A DNA stretch of 64,000 nt, taken from Engraulis encrasicolus (lineage: Eukaryota > Chordata > Actinopteri > Clupeiformes > Engraulidae). Position numbers and translations under genes: made by a program. Every line of letters begins with the position of its first letter. Positions within the stretch are counted from its first letter, which is position 1. The stretch lies in assembly GCF_034702125.1 (NCBI RefSeq), contig NC_085869.1:55740170-55804169 (forward strand), in the 5' to 3' direction. The notes beneath the pieces are model-generated. The model did no database searches. It saw only the letters and a program-made list of their open reading frames with translations, and was not told where the DNA came from. Below are positions 42,206-53,000 of this stretch, piece after piece.

Positions 42206-43023
42206 CAAAACAGTATCTAAACTTTTATTGTCTTTAACGACCATACTGACTGAGCCCAGGTCACAGAATAGGCCTATCACTGGTGCAGTGTAGGCCTCTT
42301 CATTTCTCTGAGATAGTTACTGAGCCAAACACATAGGAGCTGTATTCTTCCACTTTTAGTTTTGTTTAATTATTTTAATTAATTTATTACTTATATTATT
42401 TCTACCATGAAGACTCGAGAGGCAAATGAACGTTATTAACATTTATTGAACAATAGACATGATACAAAAATGCATGAATCCGTTTGGCGAACAATTTACA
42501 CTTGATATAAAATGCATGAATCTTTGGCGAAGGTTCCCGTCTTCGCGTTGAACTCCAGGGTAGGACGGCATAACCTCCAGCGAAGATGGAGGAGGGCGTA
42601 GCCTGCCCCCTAACAGACGGGAACCACTGGTGACGGTGGACGGAGGGGTGGTGGTGGCTTCAAAGTCGGCTTAACTGGAAAGCAGAGAACAGAATGAGTG
42701 ACTGATTTTTAAACAAACGTGAATGCGATCCATTGGCTGAGAGGGAACGCTGCATGAGTGATGCGTAACGGGGAAATCCCCAATCTCGCGTTGAGATTGG
42801 TTGACGATCCTGGGCAATGATGACGCATGTATGATCTGTCAAAAGGGAGATTGGATGGTTAGCCTAGTAAGTTTGACAGCCGAGAAATTCGAGTCTCCCT
42901 GGTAGAATTTACGCAAGCTCCCATTTATTATTTTTTCACTCCTTTTTTCTGCCTCTCTCTTTCTTCACATTATGCCCTGAATTAGCTGCTATTCTACATT
43001 AGTCACAAGTCCATGTTATCACA
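42206..43023. other. Gene-free stretch before the TRIM gene
   Basis: A short direct repeat AAAATGCATGAATC occurs at 42468 and 42510. No gene. Confidence 0.4.
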
Positions 43024-43092
43024 CCCCAGCCCTGTAGATGGCAGCAATGCACTGTGTTTACCAGCTGCCACATGGAGAGAAAAGAAGTCTCA
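43024..43092 (+). repeat. LINE 3'-tail relic
   Basis: GATGGCAGCAATGCACTGTG ... ACCAGCTGCCACATGG then an A/G-rich end follows the same plan as the LINE tail at 3280-3351. Confidence 0.45.
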
Positions 43093-43317
43093 ATGTGGCC
43101 TCACAGGCAGGTGGGCATAATCAGCAGAACACAACCAATTAGGTATCTCTCATGGAATTAGTTTGGTGCCTGACAGTCATTGACATACAATGATTATAGA
43201 ACAGTCCCCTCCTTATCAAAGTTCAGTTTCAGGAATCTCTGCAGCAGAGAAAAAGAAAGCAGACAACATTGTAGGCCTTCAACAGGCACAACTGTAGAGA
43301 TCACCTGCTGGAAATAA

Positions 43318-45353
43318 ATGGCTTCCATGTCTGTCTCAGCAGTAGATTTATCCTGTCCTGTGTGCTTTGAAATCTTCAAGCATCCCGTTCTTCTGACTTG
43401 TACTCACAGCATCTGTAAAGGCTGCCTCAAGAGATTCTGGAAAACTAAAGAAGCACGAGAATGCCCGGTCTGCAGGGCAAAATCTTCAGAAAAGCATCCT
43501 CCACTTAACCTTCATCTGAAGAACCTATGTGAGCGTTTTTCGAAGGAGAGAGAAGATCAGAAGAATGTAATCTGCACTCTGCACCAATCAGAATTCAGGC
43601 TCTTCTGTGAAAATGATGAGCAGCTTGTGTGCTTCGTGGGTTGGGAGTCAAAACTCCATAACAAACACAACTTCAATCCCATTGATGAGGCAGCACATGA
43701 TCACAAGGTAAGATATTGCATCAGAAAATAAGCAAGCTTTAAACCTTTACATGCCCCTTTCAGAGCAAGTTATTCAGTGTTGCACAATACAGAAAATCTC
43801 ATCAGGAGTTTCGACTCTGCTGATAGTTGTCACGTTCATATTCAACTAGCAGATGCCATATCCTTACAGCAGACATGGCTCCCTGCAACATCAGTTTGTT
43901 GGTTTCTGTCATTTTGACCACTGATAATATTAACGTTTCAGTTTTTTATTTAAATATATTACTATATTGCCCCCCTATTCTATATATTCTCTCTAAAATT
44001 CAGCTCGACTCACAGTCCAACTCCTCACAGAGGCCCTGAGTGTAATGTAATGGTTCTGCTCAGAGCACCAAAACTACAGTTGCACACAGTGGCCCTGGGT
44101 AAAATGTTGTGTGTTTCATGCCCTGTATCATGTTGGGCCATTGTCTCATTCCAGGAGATACTAAAGACCACTCTGAAGCCCTTACAGGACAAACTGAAGA
44201 GATTTAATTATGTGAAACTCACCTATGAGGAAACCGCACAATACATAAAGGTAACATGGCTTATGTCAAATACGCTTCATTATATTTAGCAGATTTTTTT
44301 TTAACCAAAGTGATTTACAAAGACATAAACATCATTACAAAGAGGGGAAACTACCACACTTGTTTCAGTCAGTGAGAATTTTGAAAAAGACGTGATATTA
44401 CAGTTCCAGACCCAAAAGGCCGAGAAGCAGATGAAGGAGGAGTTTGAGAAGCTTCACCAGTTTCTACGTGATGAAGAGGCAGCCAGGATAGCCGCATTGA
44501 GGGAGGAAGAGGAGCAGAAGAGTGAGATGATGGAGAAGATTGAGAAGATGAGCAGAGATATCTCATCTCTTTCTGACACAATCAAAGCCATAGAAGAGGA
44601 GATGGAAGCTGATGATGTCACATTCCTGCAGGTAAGAAACATGACCTTGTTTTATTTATAATTATCATTATTCAAACTTCACTTTCGTTAATAGCTTATG
44701 TGGTTTGAAATTTTTGTTTTATCTGGTGGTTCTACAACCAGCACACATTAAGTGAAATCATCATTTCAATTTCAATTATTATTATTGAAACGTTGTATTG
44801 TCTTTTACAAAGTTTTCAAGTGTCTCCACTGTATGCAGAGTGCAGAACATGGTTGGATAGCTTCCCATTCTTAAAATGAAATAAAATGATCTGTGTTTTA
44901 ACTTTCAAAGGGTCCTGAGATACAGTACTCATAACTCCTTAGAACAGATTCCCTGATCACATTTTCATTTCTTGCCCTTTTTCATAAAAAGGCAAACATG
45001 CAGTATCATGGGTTTATATTGTATCACATGATCTCAAAATGTCTCTGTTGCTTCTGCAGAACTACAAGGTCACAGTGGAAAAGTGAGTAAACTGTTAGTT
45101 ATACTATGTTGTGTCTCTTGATCCTTTGTTTTTGAATCTATATCCACACCCAATGACTCTTGAATGTTATTCCAGAGCCCAGTGCACACTGCAGGATCCA
45201 GAGAAGCTTCCACAAGGAGCTATGATGATCAATGTGGCAAAGCACCTTGGCAACCTGAAGTTCAGAGTCTGGGAGAAGATGCAGGAGATTGTTCAATACT
45301 CTCCTGAGACTCGGAAGAAAAAATGTTTTGGAATTTTTGATTTTTTTACATAA
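43318..45353 (+). CDS. TRIM35-like RING/B-box/coiled-coil protein lacking B30.2
   Basis: 304 residues in five exons (43318-43707, 44155-44250, 44404-44631, 45060-45082, 45176-45353), 915 bases in frame with GT-AG borders. TRIM proteins are E3 ubiquitin ligases, many of them antiviral. The C3HC4 RING is intact (Cys13, Cys16, Cys28, His30, Cys33, Cys36, Cys49, Cys52). The B-box2 has Cys86, His89, Cys97, Asp100, Cys105, His114 and His117, but residue 108, normally Cys, is Gly ([10 protein letters not shown]). A long coiled coil follows ([20 protein letters not shown] onward). The 23-base NYKVTVEK exon is typical of the family. Where relatives splice to a B30.2/SPRY exon after MQEIVQY, this gene reads on to [19 protein letters not shown]. 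It could be a shortened functional form or a gene losing function. Confidence 0.9.
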
Positions 45354-46938
45354 TTTGATTGTTATGGTGGACTGAAACCTGACTAAAGCTTTTTTTTTTT
45401 CAAAAATACTTGTTTACTATTTGTTTCATCACATGTCCACTGTAGTGGACGTTGGAACTATGTTGGTCTATTGACTATAATCAGCTATAGGTTTATATTT
45501 AAGTTACTGTGATAAATTTGACACTGTAATTAAACAACAATCACAGGGGATGTGTTAGTGTTACATATGGACAGAATTCGGAGACACATGTTTGTTACTG
45601 TTCCCTGACTAAGTCATGCATGATCATCGCAAGATTTTGACCATCTCCATAAGTCCCATGCATGGTCTCAAGGTGACCTGGGGAGAGTATAAGTGTATCC
45701 TATCTTTCCATTTGCAAGATATTATATTATGTTGCTTTGTAATGTTATGCTTATGTTGCTTTGTCAGCCAACATTAAAGGTTGGAATGTTACGCTGAAAT
45801 TGCCAAGTAATTCAAGTAGTTCCTTTCAAGCTAATTGCTCTTCATCAGACTTGAATCAAGACACATACCATCCTTATAGGCAGGAAGGGTCACATGATAC
45901 ATCAGTCAAGTTCTGATTGGAGGTAGACCTAATTCACAGAAGTCCATCCCAAGGTATTTACAGACATTTACAAACATATTTACTATTCATCTTCATGTTC
46001 ATGGTTTTGACTTTTTTTTTGTCCTGCATCTACATCTTGGATGTGCGCACCACCTCTTCACTAGTCTTTGTTTTTTTTTTTGCCATGATCCTCACCCCTT
46101 GTGCTTGTGGCCTCATGATGATGTTGCAAGACATCATTGACGACCATGGAGATAGTATAAAATGACTTTGAAAATGTGGAGAATCCAGAGAAACCCAAGC
46201 TAAAACTCAGGGAAAGTGGGCGTGAACATTTGGTGACGCAATGTCAGATCAATATTTCTCGAGGTTCATCTCAGGCGGAAGTATATAACAACGAGTTCCC
46301 TAGCTAATGTTTTGTGTGATGACACATGCATCATCAACATGGCGCCCATGCATGCAACTGGCATGTAAACAGTATCATAGATGCTAAAATATCATGTAGG
46401 CCTAATCACTATCAACAACACCAGTTAATGGCATTCAATTGCAGATGCACATATTTCAGTAGGCCTAATGCTGGTCTCTGACTGTTTAATTTAGCCTACT
46501 TAAGCTAAAATGATATGTCGGGTGTGGAGGTGAAAAAAGAAAGAGAACCAAAACAAAATGGGCATGATTCCTGATTGTTCCGGGATCTGTGTCATTCATG
46601 CCCCAAAGTCCAGAACTTGGTTGTCACGTGAGCAGTGTCGTCAGCTGTCTCGAGAGCTCCCGAGCTCGTGAAGGCACTGTAAGACATGGAGAGAGTGAAT
46701 AAGTCCCGTCCCCCAGTCATTTCAATGGGAAATGCTAGGCTAGTGAATTCAGCCAAAATTGATTAAAAAAAATGTCAGCTTCCAAAATGGAGTTTCATGA
46801 AGGTCATTTCCGAGACCAGTTTACTCAGCCAATTACGTGCCACGTTACTGACTGCTGTAAGGTTGACCAGAAAGCTAATGGAAGACGGGCATTGGATGCA
46901 TGGAGATATTATAAGGTGCCCAACCACAGACCTATATA
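45354..46938. other. TRIM 3' flank and gene-free stretch
   Basis: An ATTAAA at about 45774 could be a poly(A) signal. The hydrophobic frame at 45917-46165 has no family resemblance and includes T-runs, so it is not called. Confidence 0.4.
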
Positions 46939-47150
46939 CAGCGCCGCCAGTTAGTATTGGCATCCCTTAATTTTATTTACAAAGTGTGTAATACATCCAG
47001 AATTAAATGGAAATATACACAACTTTTACCATCAGGATCTTTTGATTGAACATTATAAGATATTTAGAATTGCCAAGTATTTATTTCCAAATGCATTTTG
47101 TAATTTCAAGCAAAAACACTGAAAAGGGCATGTCCAGGAATATTGGCACT
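46939..47150 (-). mobile_element. Terminal fragment of the same Tc1 family, inverted
   Basis: CAGCGCCGCCAGTTAGTATT through TTCAAGCAAAAACACTGAAA to ATTGGCAC is the complement of the right end of the element at 19026-20446. It is preceded by TA and lacks the rest. Confidence 0.88.
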
Positions 47151-47213
47151 TTTCCCATCACTCTCCAAACCAAAACACATAGATTGGCCTTCGTGAAGTC
47201 CTGACCAATTATT

Positions 47214-48303
47214 AAGTGCATTCGAGTAGTCGTCAACGCATGCATGCACATTTAGACAGCAATGCAGTCTGGATGAAAATGCTGCATGACAGTTAGATTT
47301 CCTGTCAAACTTCAAAATTTCGGTGATGTTGCGTTGACGAGGTGACATGTCACATGGTGTCAAACTATCGCAGGATGAATGCGACTGCAGTCAGATCTTG
47401 CAACCTCTGCAGTTGCTTATCCCCTTCAACGCTCGTCTGCAGACCGCCTCCGAGGCCACGCGCCCATGAACTGGTTGGTCAACAACTCATTCACGTGTGT
47501 ATATGAGCCTTGTCTCACACCTCTACACAAGTTTGTGCAGGTCCCCACATCAGCTCCTCCTCACTGCCTGTCCCCCCACTCCTCACACGTGGTGTGTTAG
47601 TATGGCAAACTGGTGCGAGCTCATCGTCTCGTTCATATTTGTGGCCGACTTTAAATGAGCTGTATTTAATAACACCCACATCGTGGCAACAAGTTCTCGC
47701 TCACGTGCTTCGTCAATGTTGGTCGACAGCAACGAAGTCGTATGGGGCTAATAAGGTCGTTCATGATGTCAGTAAGTGCATTCGATTAGTCATCAACGCA
47801 TGCATGCGCATTTAGACAGCAATGCACTCTGGATGAAAATGCTGCATGACGGTTAGATGTCTTGTCAAACTTCAAACTGTCGGTGATGTTGCGTCGACGA
47901 GGTGACATGTCACATGGTGTCAAACTATCGTGGGATGAATGCGACTGCAGTCAGATCTTGCAACCTCTGCAGTTGCTTATCCCCTTCAACGCTCATCTGC
48001 AGACCGCCTCCGAGGTCACGCGCCCATGAACTGGTTGGTCAACAACTCACTCACGGGTGTATATGAGTTTTGTCTCACACCTCTACACAAGTTTGCGCAG
48101 GTCCCCACTTCAGCTCCTCCTCACTGCCTGTCACCCCACTCCTCACACGTGTTGTGTTAGTAGAGCAAACTGGTGCGAGCTCATCGTCTCATTCATATTT
48201 GTGGCCGACTTTAAATGCGCTGTTTTAATAACACCCACATCGTGACAAGTTCTCCCTCACGTTTTTTTTTCTCCATCGATCGACAAAAATCTAAGTCGTA
48301 TGA
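47214..48303. repeat. 560-bp tandem duplication
   Basis: Units 47214-47773 and 47774-48303 are clearly the same sequence (GTGCATTCGAGTAG versus GTGCATTCGATTAG, then ACGCATGCATGC, ACATGTCACATGGTGTCAAA, AACTGGTTGGTCAACAACTC). The 73-residue frame repeats in both. No protein family is recognised, and similarity to coding sequence is not evident. Confidence 0.9.
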
Positions 48304-48570
48304 CCCTGTTTTTTCAGCCAGCCAAATTTGCTAGGCAGCGAGCATGCTCACTGTGTCCGCATGAAGCGTCCTGGTTAGAATTTCCGTTCACGACGGAGCA
48401 TAAGGGAGTGACCTCTGCACCGCAGTCGTGTCACATGGCGTTAAACCATCGCGGGAACAAAAGTTTTGTCAAGCAGCATCAAGAGCAAGTGCTGGGTAGA
48501 AGACCTCCTCCATGCCGTCGGTAATCTGCTGTGATTGCCATTCATCAATCTGACGTGAATTGCAGTTGTT

Positions 48571-48781
48571 GCCCACATCAGTGGTGTAGTCTATGTAGAA
48601 CGCGGGTATATGGAGTATAGGCCTACCACTTCTAAATTTCATGGATTTCAGTATACCCACTTAAAATTGATTGATCCATTGTTTTGAATAGCACAAATAT
48701 ATACAGTATACCCACTTCAAAAAAATCTCAAATATACAGTATACCCACCATAAAAAAGTAGACTACACCACTGGCCCACAT
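48571..48781. mobile_element. hAT-type MITE with perfect 8-bp target duplication
   Basis: The element at 48579-48773 starts CAGTGGTGTAGTCTA and ends TAGACTACACCACTG. It is flanked by GCCCACAT (48571-48578 and 48774-48781). The internal word GTATACCCAC is repeated. Confidence 0.93.
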
Positions 48782-48943
48782 ACTTGTGAGGCAGTTCACT
48801 CGCTGCTCCAAGTAGGAAGCAGCGTTTTTTATGTCTTGGGAAATCACGTTAGAAAAAACTGTCCAACTTGTTTGCCGTTATTAGACTAAGCAGATCTCGT
48901 GTTGATCAAACATTTTTATGCTTGGTTGCGACCGTGCCTAATG

Positions 48944-49090
48944 GGCTCATTCGTGACGATGCAGTAAGATTTTTGCTAGGCAGTGGGCATGCACACTTTG
49001 CCAGTTTAATGCATTTTGATGCATCAAACTGGCAAAGTGTGCATGTCCACTGCCTAGCAAAAATCTTACTGGGTCGTCATGAATGAGCCT
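48944..49090. repeat. Long near-perfect hairpin
   Basis: The two ~70-base arms meet at about 49016. The arm core AGTAAGATTTTTGCTAGGCA is complemented by TGCCTAGCAAAAATCTTACT, with GCAAAGTGTGCATG near the tip. The loop is only a few bases (TGCATTTTGATGCA). Confidence 0.9.
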
Positions 49091-50002
49091 AATGAGCCAG
49101 TTAATCTTGCTTCAATAGAGATAGACAATTCTTATTGGATAGTTTCAGGACAGTAACCCTTTCATTGCTGATGTGAATTTGACTGTAAATTTAACTTTGG
49201 GACATAGGCTAGATTAGTGGAAATGTAGATACATACATTGTATTAAATTAAATCAGAGTGAGGAGTTTTTATGTATTCATATAGGGGCCTATTATTTAAT
49301 ATTTTTTTTGTTCTGAAATTTAAGGCCTTCTCTGAAGGCGTAGAAGGCCCTGAAGGTTCCTGCCTACACCACAGTATGATAAACAGAAATGTGTCCTTGT
49401 CCGCACGAACCTGGACGCACACACACTGGCACCACTGCAGTTCTGATCAGTTTCCTCCAGGACCAGCAGAGGGTGCGCTATCGCCACAGACCAAGACACA
49501 TCTAGCCACAGACGGTCTGTCACTCAGTTTCCTCCTTGGTGTTCAAGTTATTAACCAATAAACGTTCATTAAAACAATCATGTTTGTAAACATAGGATTG
49601 TATAAATATGAGGTTTAATAGACAGCCACTTATATAACTTTATAAACAACAACCTTTATTTTAACCACTTTTCCTCTTCCGCTTCAACGCGTGTGCCTCT
49701 GTTTCTACAGCAACCGCGACTCCACACAAACGCACAGGCACAGAGGCAATTGTGGACTGCTCTCGTGCGTTCACGTTTCCACCATGTTGACTAGCTATTT
49801 TGTAGTGTTTGCCTTTTCAGCAGCCACAAAGGTTATCAACAATCTAATGTAATTTTAACACAATTTTGAACGAGTCAATAACCTTTTAAATTGAAACCCG
49901 AAGCGCCTAAAACTAGCGTGGAATGAGAACAATCGGGCTTCAGACGTCACTGGAAAAAGCTTAATAAACCAAGTAGGCTGGTTTTGAAACTGCACTTCTC
50001 CA
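49091..50002. other. Upstream region of lrriq1
   Basis: No exon supported. The promoter of the gene starting at 50003 should lie here. I did not find a convincing TATA box or a complete X-box. Confidence 0.4.
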
Positions 50003-53000
50003 ATGATGGACGCCGAAGTAGACAAACTTATTGAGGAGGAGCTGAGCAAATTGGATATCTCCGAGAATGATATGGAAAACTATGCTGAAGAAGACCCTCT
50101 ATCAGATGATGACAGTGACATCGAAGTGAGTTTGTTTGCTGTGAGTTTTCTCTTCGTTGACATTTTGACAGCTGCAGGATGTTTTGTAGTAGGCCTAGTC
50201 AACGTTGTTAATAACTTATTATGAAAACAGAAACAATTGTCAGTCAAAACAGTTGTCTGTAGGCCTACATGTCCCATCAATATACGTTCCCTTACGGAAG
50301 GAAAATATATTTTTGAATATATGAAATGAAAATATATTATAATATACTACAATATATTGTTTGCCAATATATCATTTTATATTGTACAGCAGTATATTGC
50401 ACAATATAAAGTGATAGTCTAGACACATTTTTCATATTTGTGAATGTTAGAAGCATTTTTTAGTAAAAGTTGGGAACCTATGTACTTAACATAATTTAAG
50501 TGTGCTGAATTCAACTAGCCTGGTTCCCAAGCTGGATTTTGAGGTTTTGACAGTTAAATTTGAAAAACAAAATGGCTGCCAAAATACGCTTTTTTTGACA
50601 GAGCATTTTTACCAAGTATTGCTGTACTTGGAAATAAATGCTCTTTTCTATCATTTTGTGTCCCAATAATGTTTCTTGATGAATGTATCTACTATAGAGG
50701 ATTTTAAAAAGTATAAAATAGCTTCTAGAATGCTAATAATACTAATATTGTAGGTGTTAGCCTAAACGTTTCAAATATTTAGCTTTTCTAATAAGATATT
50801 TGTAGCCTATGTGTGTTTATATGGTTAAGAAAATTGATATAAGTATTTTCGAAATAATGTGCAGTATTTAGTGTTTCCAAAATATCACTTAAAGTTGCTA
50901 TTAGCTCTCTGAAAACTGTGATATTACATATAACATAAGTTATTTTGTGTCATTTTGAAAAATGTTCAGACATATTTTACATATTTTATAAGATACTATT
51001 GCATACATTTGAGATAGTCTATACATGCTACTCAGCCTGATTGTTAGTGGCCAGACATCTCTTGAAGATGATGGAATTGGTAGCAAGGAAAAACTTGCTC
51101 AAAGTACAGTTCTGAATGAGGCTTAAGTCCTTGTTTATTGTGTCAGTGATGGCAAAAAATGGACTCCGAAACATGTCGGTCTTGCTTGTACTCTTCATCA
51201 AGCTATTGGGTAACTTAAAAGACCTAATACGACAATTCAACCTGGCAGGTCATTGTCTGAGTTACAACCAGGTCCTCCAAGTCCAGATCCTCCTTAGCTG
51301 AGAGCACTGTAAAAACACTGAACCAAGAGAGTGGTGCCATTATTCCAACAAACATTGTGGCAGATAAATTCATCCACTACACATGTGATAACATTGACAT
51401 CCTGGATGAAACACTTGATGGGAAGAATACTTCCCATGCAACACAAATGGCAGCATGGCAGAGAGGCCAACCAATTGATGATTCTGTGAAAGATATGAGG
51501 TGTCCACTAGACATAGGCCCTACATTAAATGTGCCAAATGCCCTGATGGAACTACATCCTCTCAGGATTACTCCTAGGACATTCAAACCAACTTTTTCAG
51601 CACCCATTGCTGAATCATGCTTTGGAAAATCTGGAGAGGAGCATAAGTATGCTAAACAAGCAAAGGCCACGGACCTAGCTTTCTTCTTGCACTGTCAAAA
51701 CTTAGACATGAAGACTTCTTGGTCAGTGTTCAATCAGTCACTGTCATCAAAGGAACAACAGACTGCTGCGTTGTATTTGCCAATAGTCCTACTATGCGCT
51801 ACTGCACACGTTTTGCACACATTTTGATACTTTGAATACAAATGCATTGTCATATCTTCACATTTTGGACAGGAACATACAAGTTTAGCCAGATTCTGAT
51901 CAGGCTATGAAGTGGGTAAATGTCACAGGCAATAAAAGTTCTAGCCTGCTCTGTCTCTTTGTTCTCTTGACTACGGTCGACTACTGGCAAGGCATTTCAG
52001 TGGAGTCAGACTCTGACTCGCCCCTGGCAAAGTGCTTCGATCTCCCGCCTAAGGTGGACGACTTTTTATCCCAACTCCCTGCCACCACAGAGAATCTCAT
52101 ACAGCAGGGACTGACCACCACCCTAGTGGCTGATGTGGCTTCCCCAGCTCGAGCAGCTGCCTCAGAGCCCCTTGGCCATCACCATTGTGCTTGGCACAAA
52201 AGCGCACCCCGTCACCATTCATGGCGCATTTGTAGACTCCAAAAGTCCTCTATAATACACCACGAGCGCCTTCGTCTGACGCCTCCCTTTTCCCCCTCCT
52301 GCAAGGAGGCGAAATTTTCTCAGGGTTTGTCCAACCTTAAACCACGGGGCTCAGGGGCCTCAGCTGAGAGCGTAGGGGCTTCGGCCCCTCCTGCTACTTT
52401 CCTCTCTCCTGCAGGTTCGAGTCTGTCACCGGACCAGGAGGACATCCCCCAGCCCAGGGGCCACCTGTCCCTATGAGTCTGGCAAGGGAACATTTGAACC
52501 TAACCGGTTTTCTGGATAACGTTATCAGGACAATTCAAGGGGCCAGGGCCCAATCTCTGTATAACCTGAAGTGGTCTGTCTTCGAACGCTACTGTGACCA
52601 ACGCGACAAGACAACTTCTCAGTGTTCAGTACCGATGGTGTTGTCCTTTCTACAAGACTTATTGGGGGGAGACAATGCTTTACCATTTAAGTCTACTTTG
52701 CAGCGATTTCATTGTGCCATGTAGGATTCAGTTCCAACACTCTGAGTGCCCATCCACTAGATACTTACGCCCCGTGCTACGTCACCTGGGATATCTCTCT
52801 AGTACTGGAGGCTATGTGTGGGGCCCCTTTCGAGCCCCTCCAAGAGGGGTCTCTCCAAACTGCTTTTGCACACCACCTTTCAGATCCGTGGAAGAGAGGG
52901 GACAACACAACTTGTGCCCTGTGCACGCTTTACGCATGTATATGAACAGGACTCACTCTTTTAGGAACACTGAGCAGCTGTTTGTGTGCTTCATCAAGCC

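Noticed and set aside
45917..46165. 82-residue hydrophobic frame, possible membrane protein
   Set aside because: Hydrophobicity comes from T-runs; no start context, splice signals or family resemblance.
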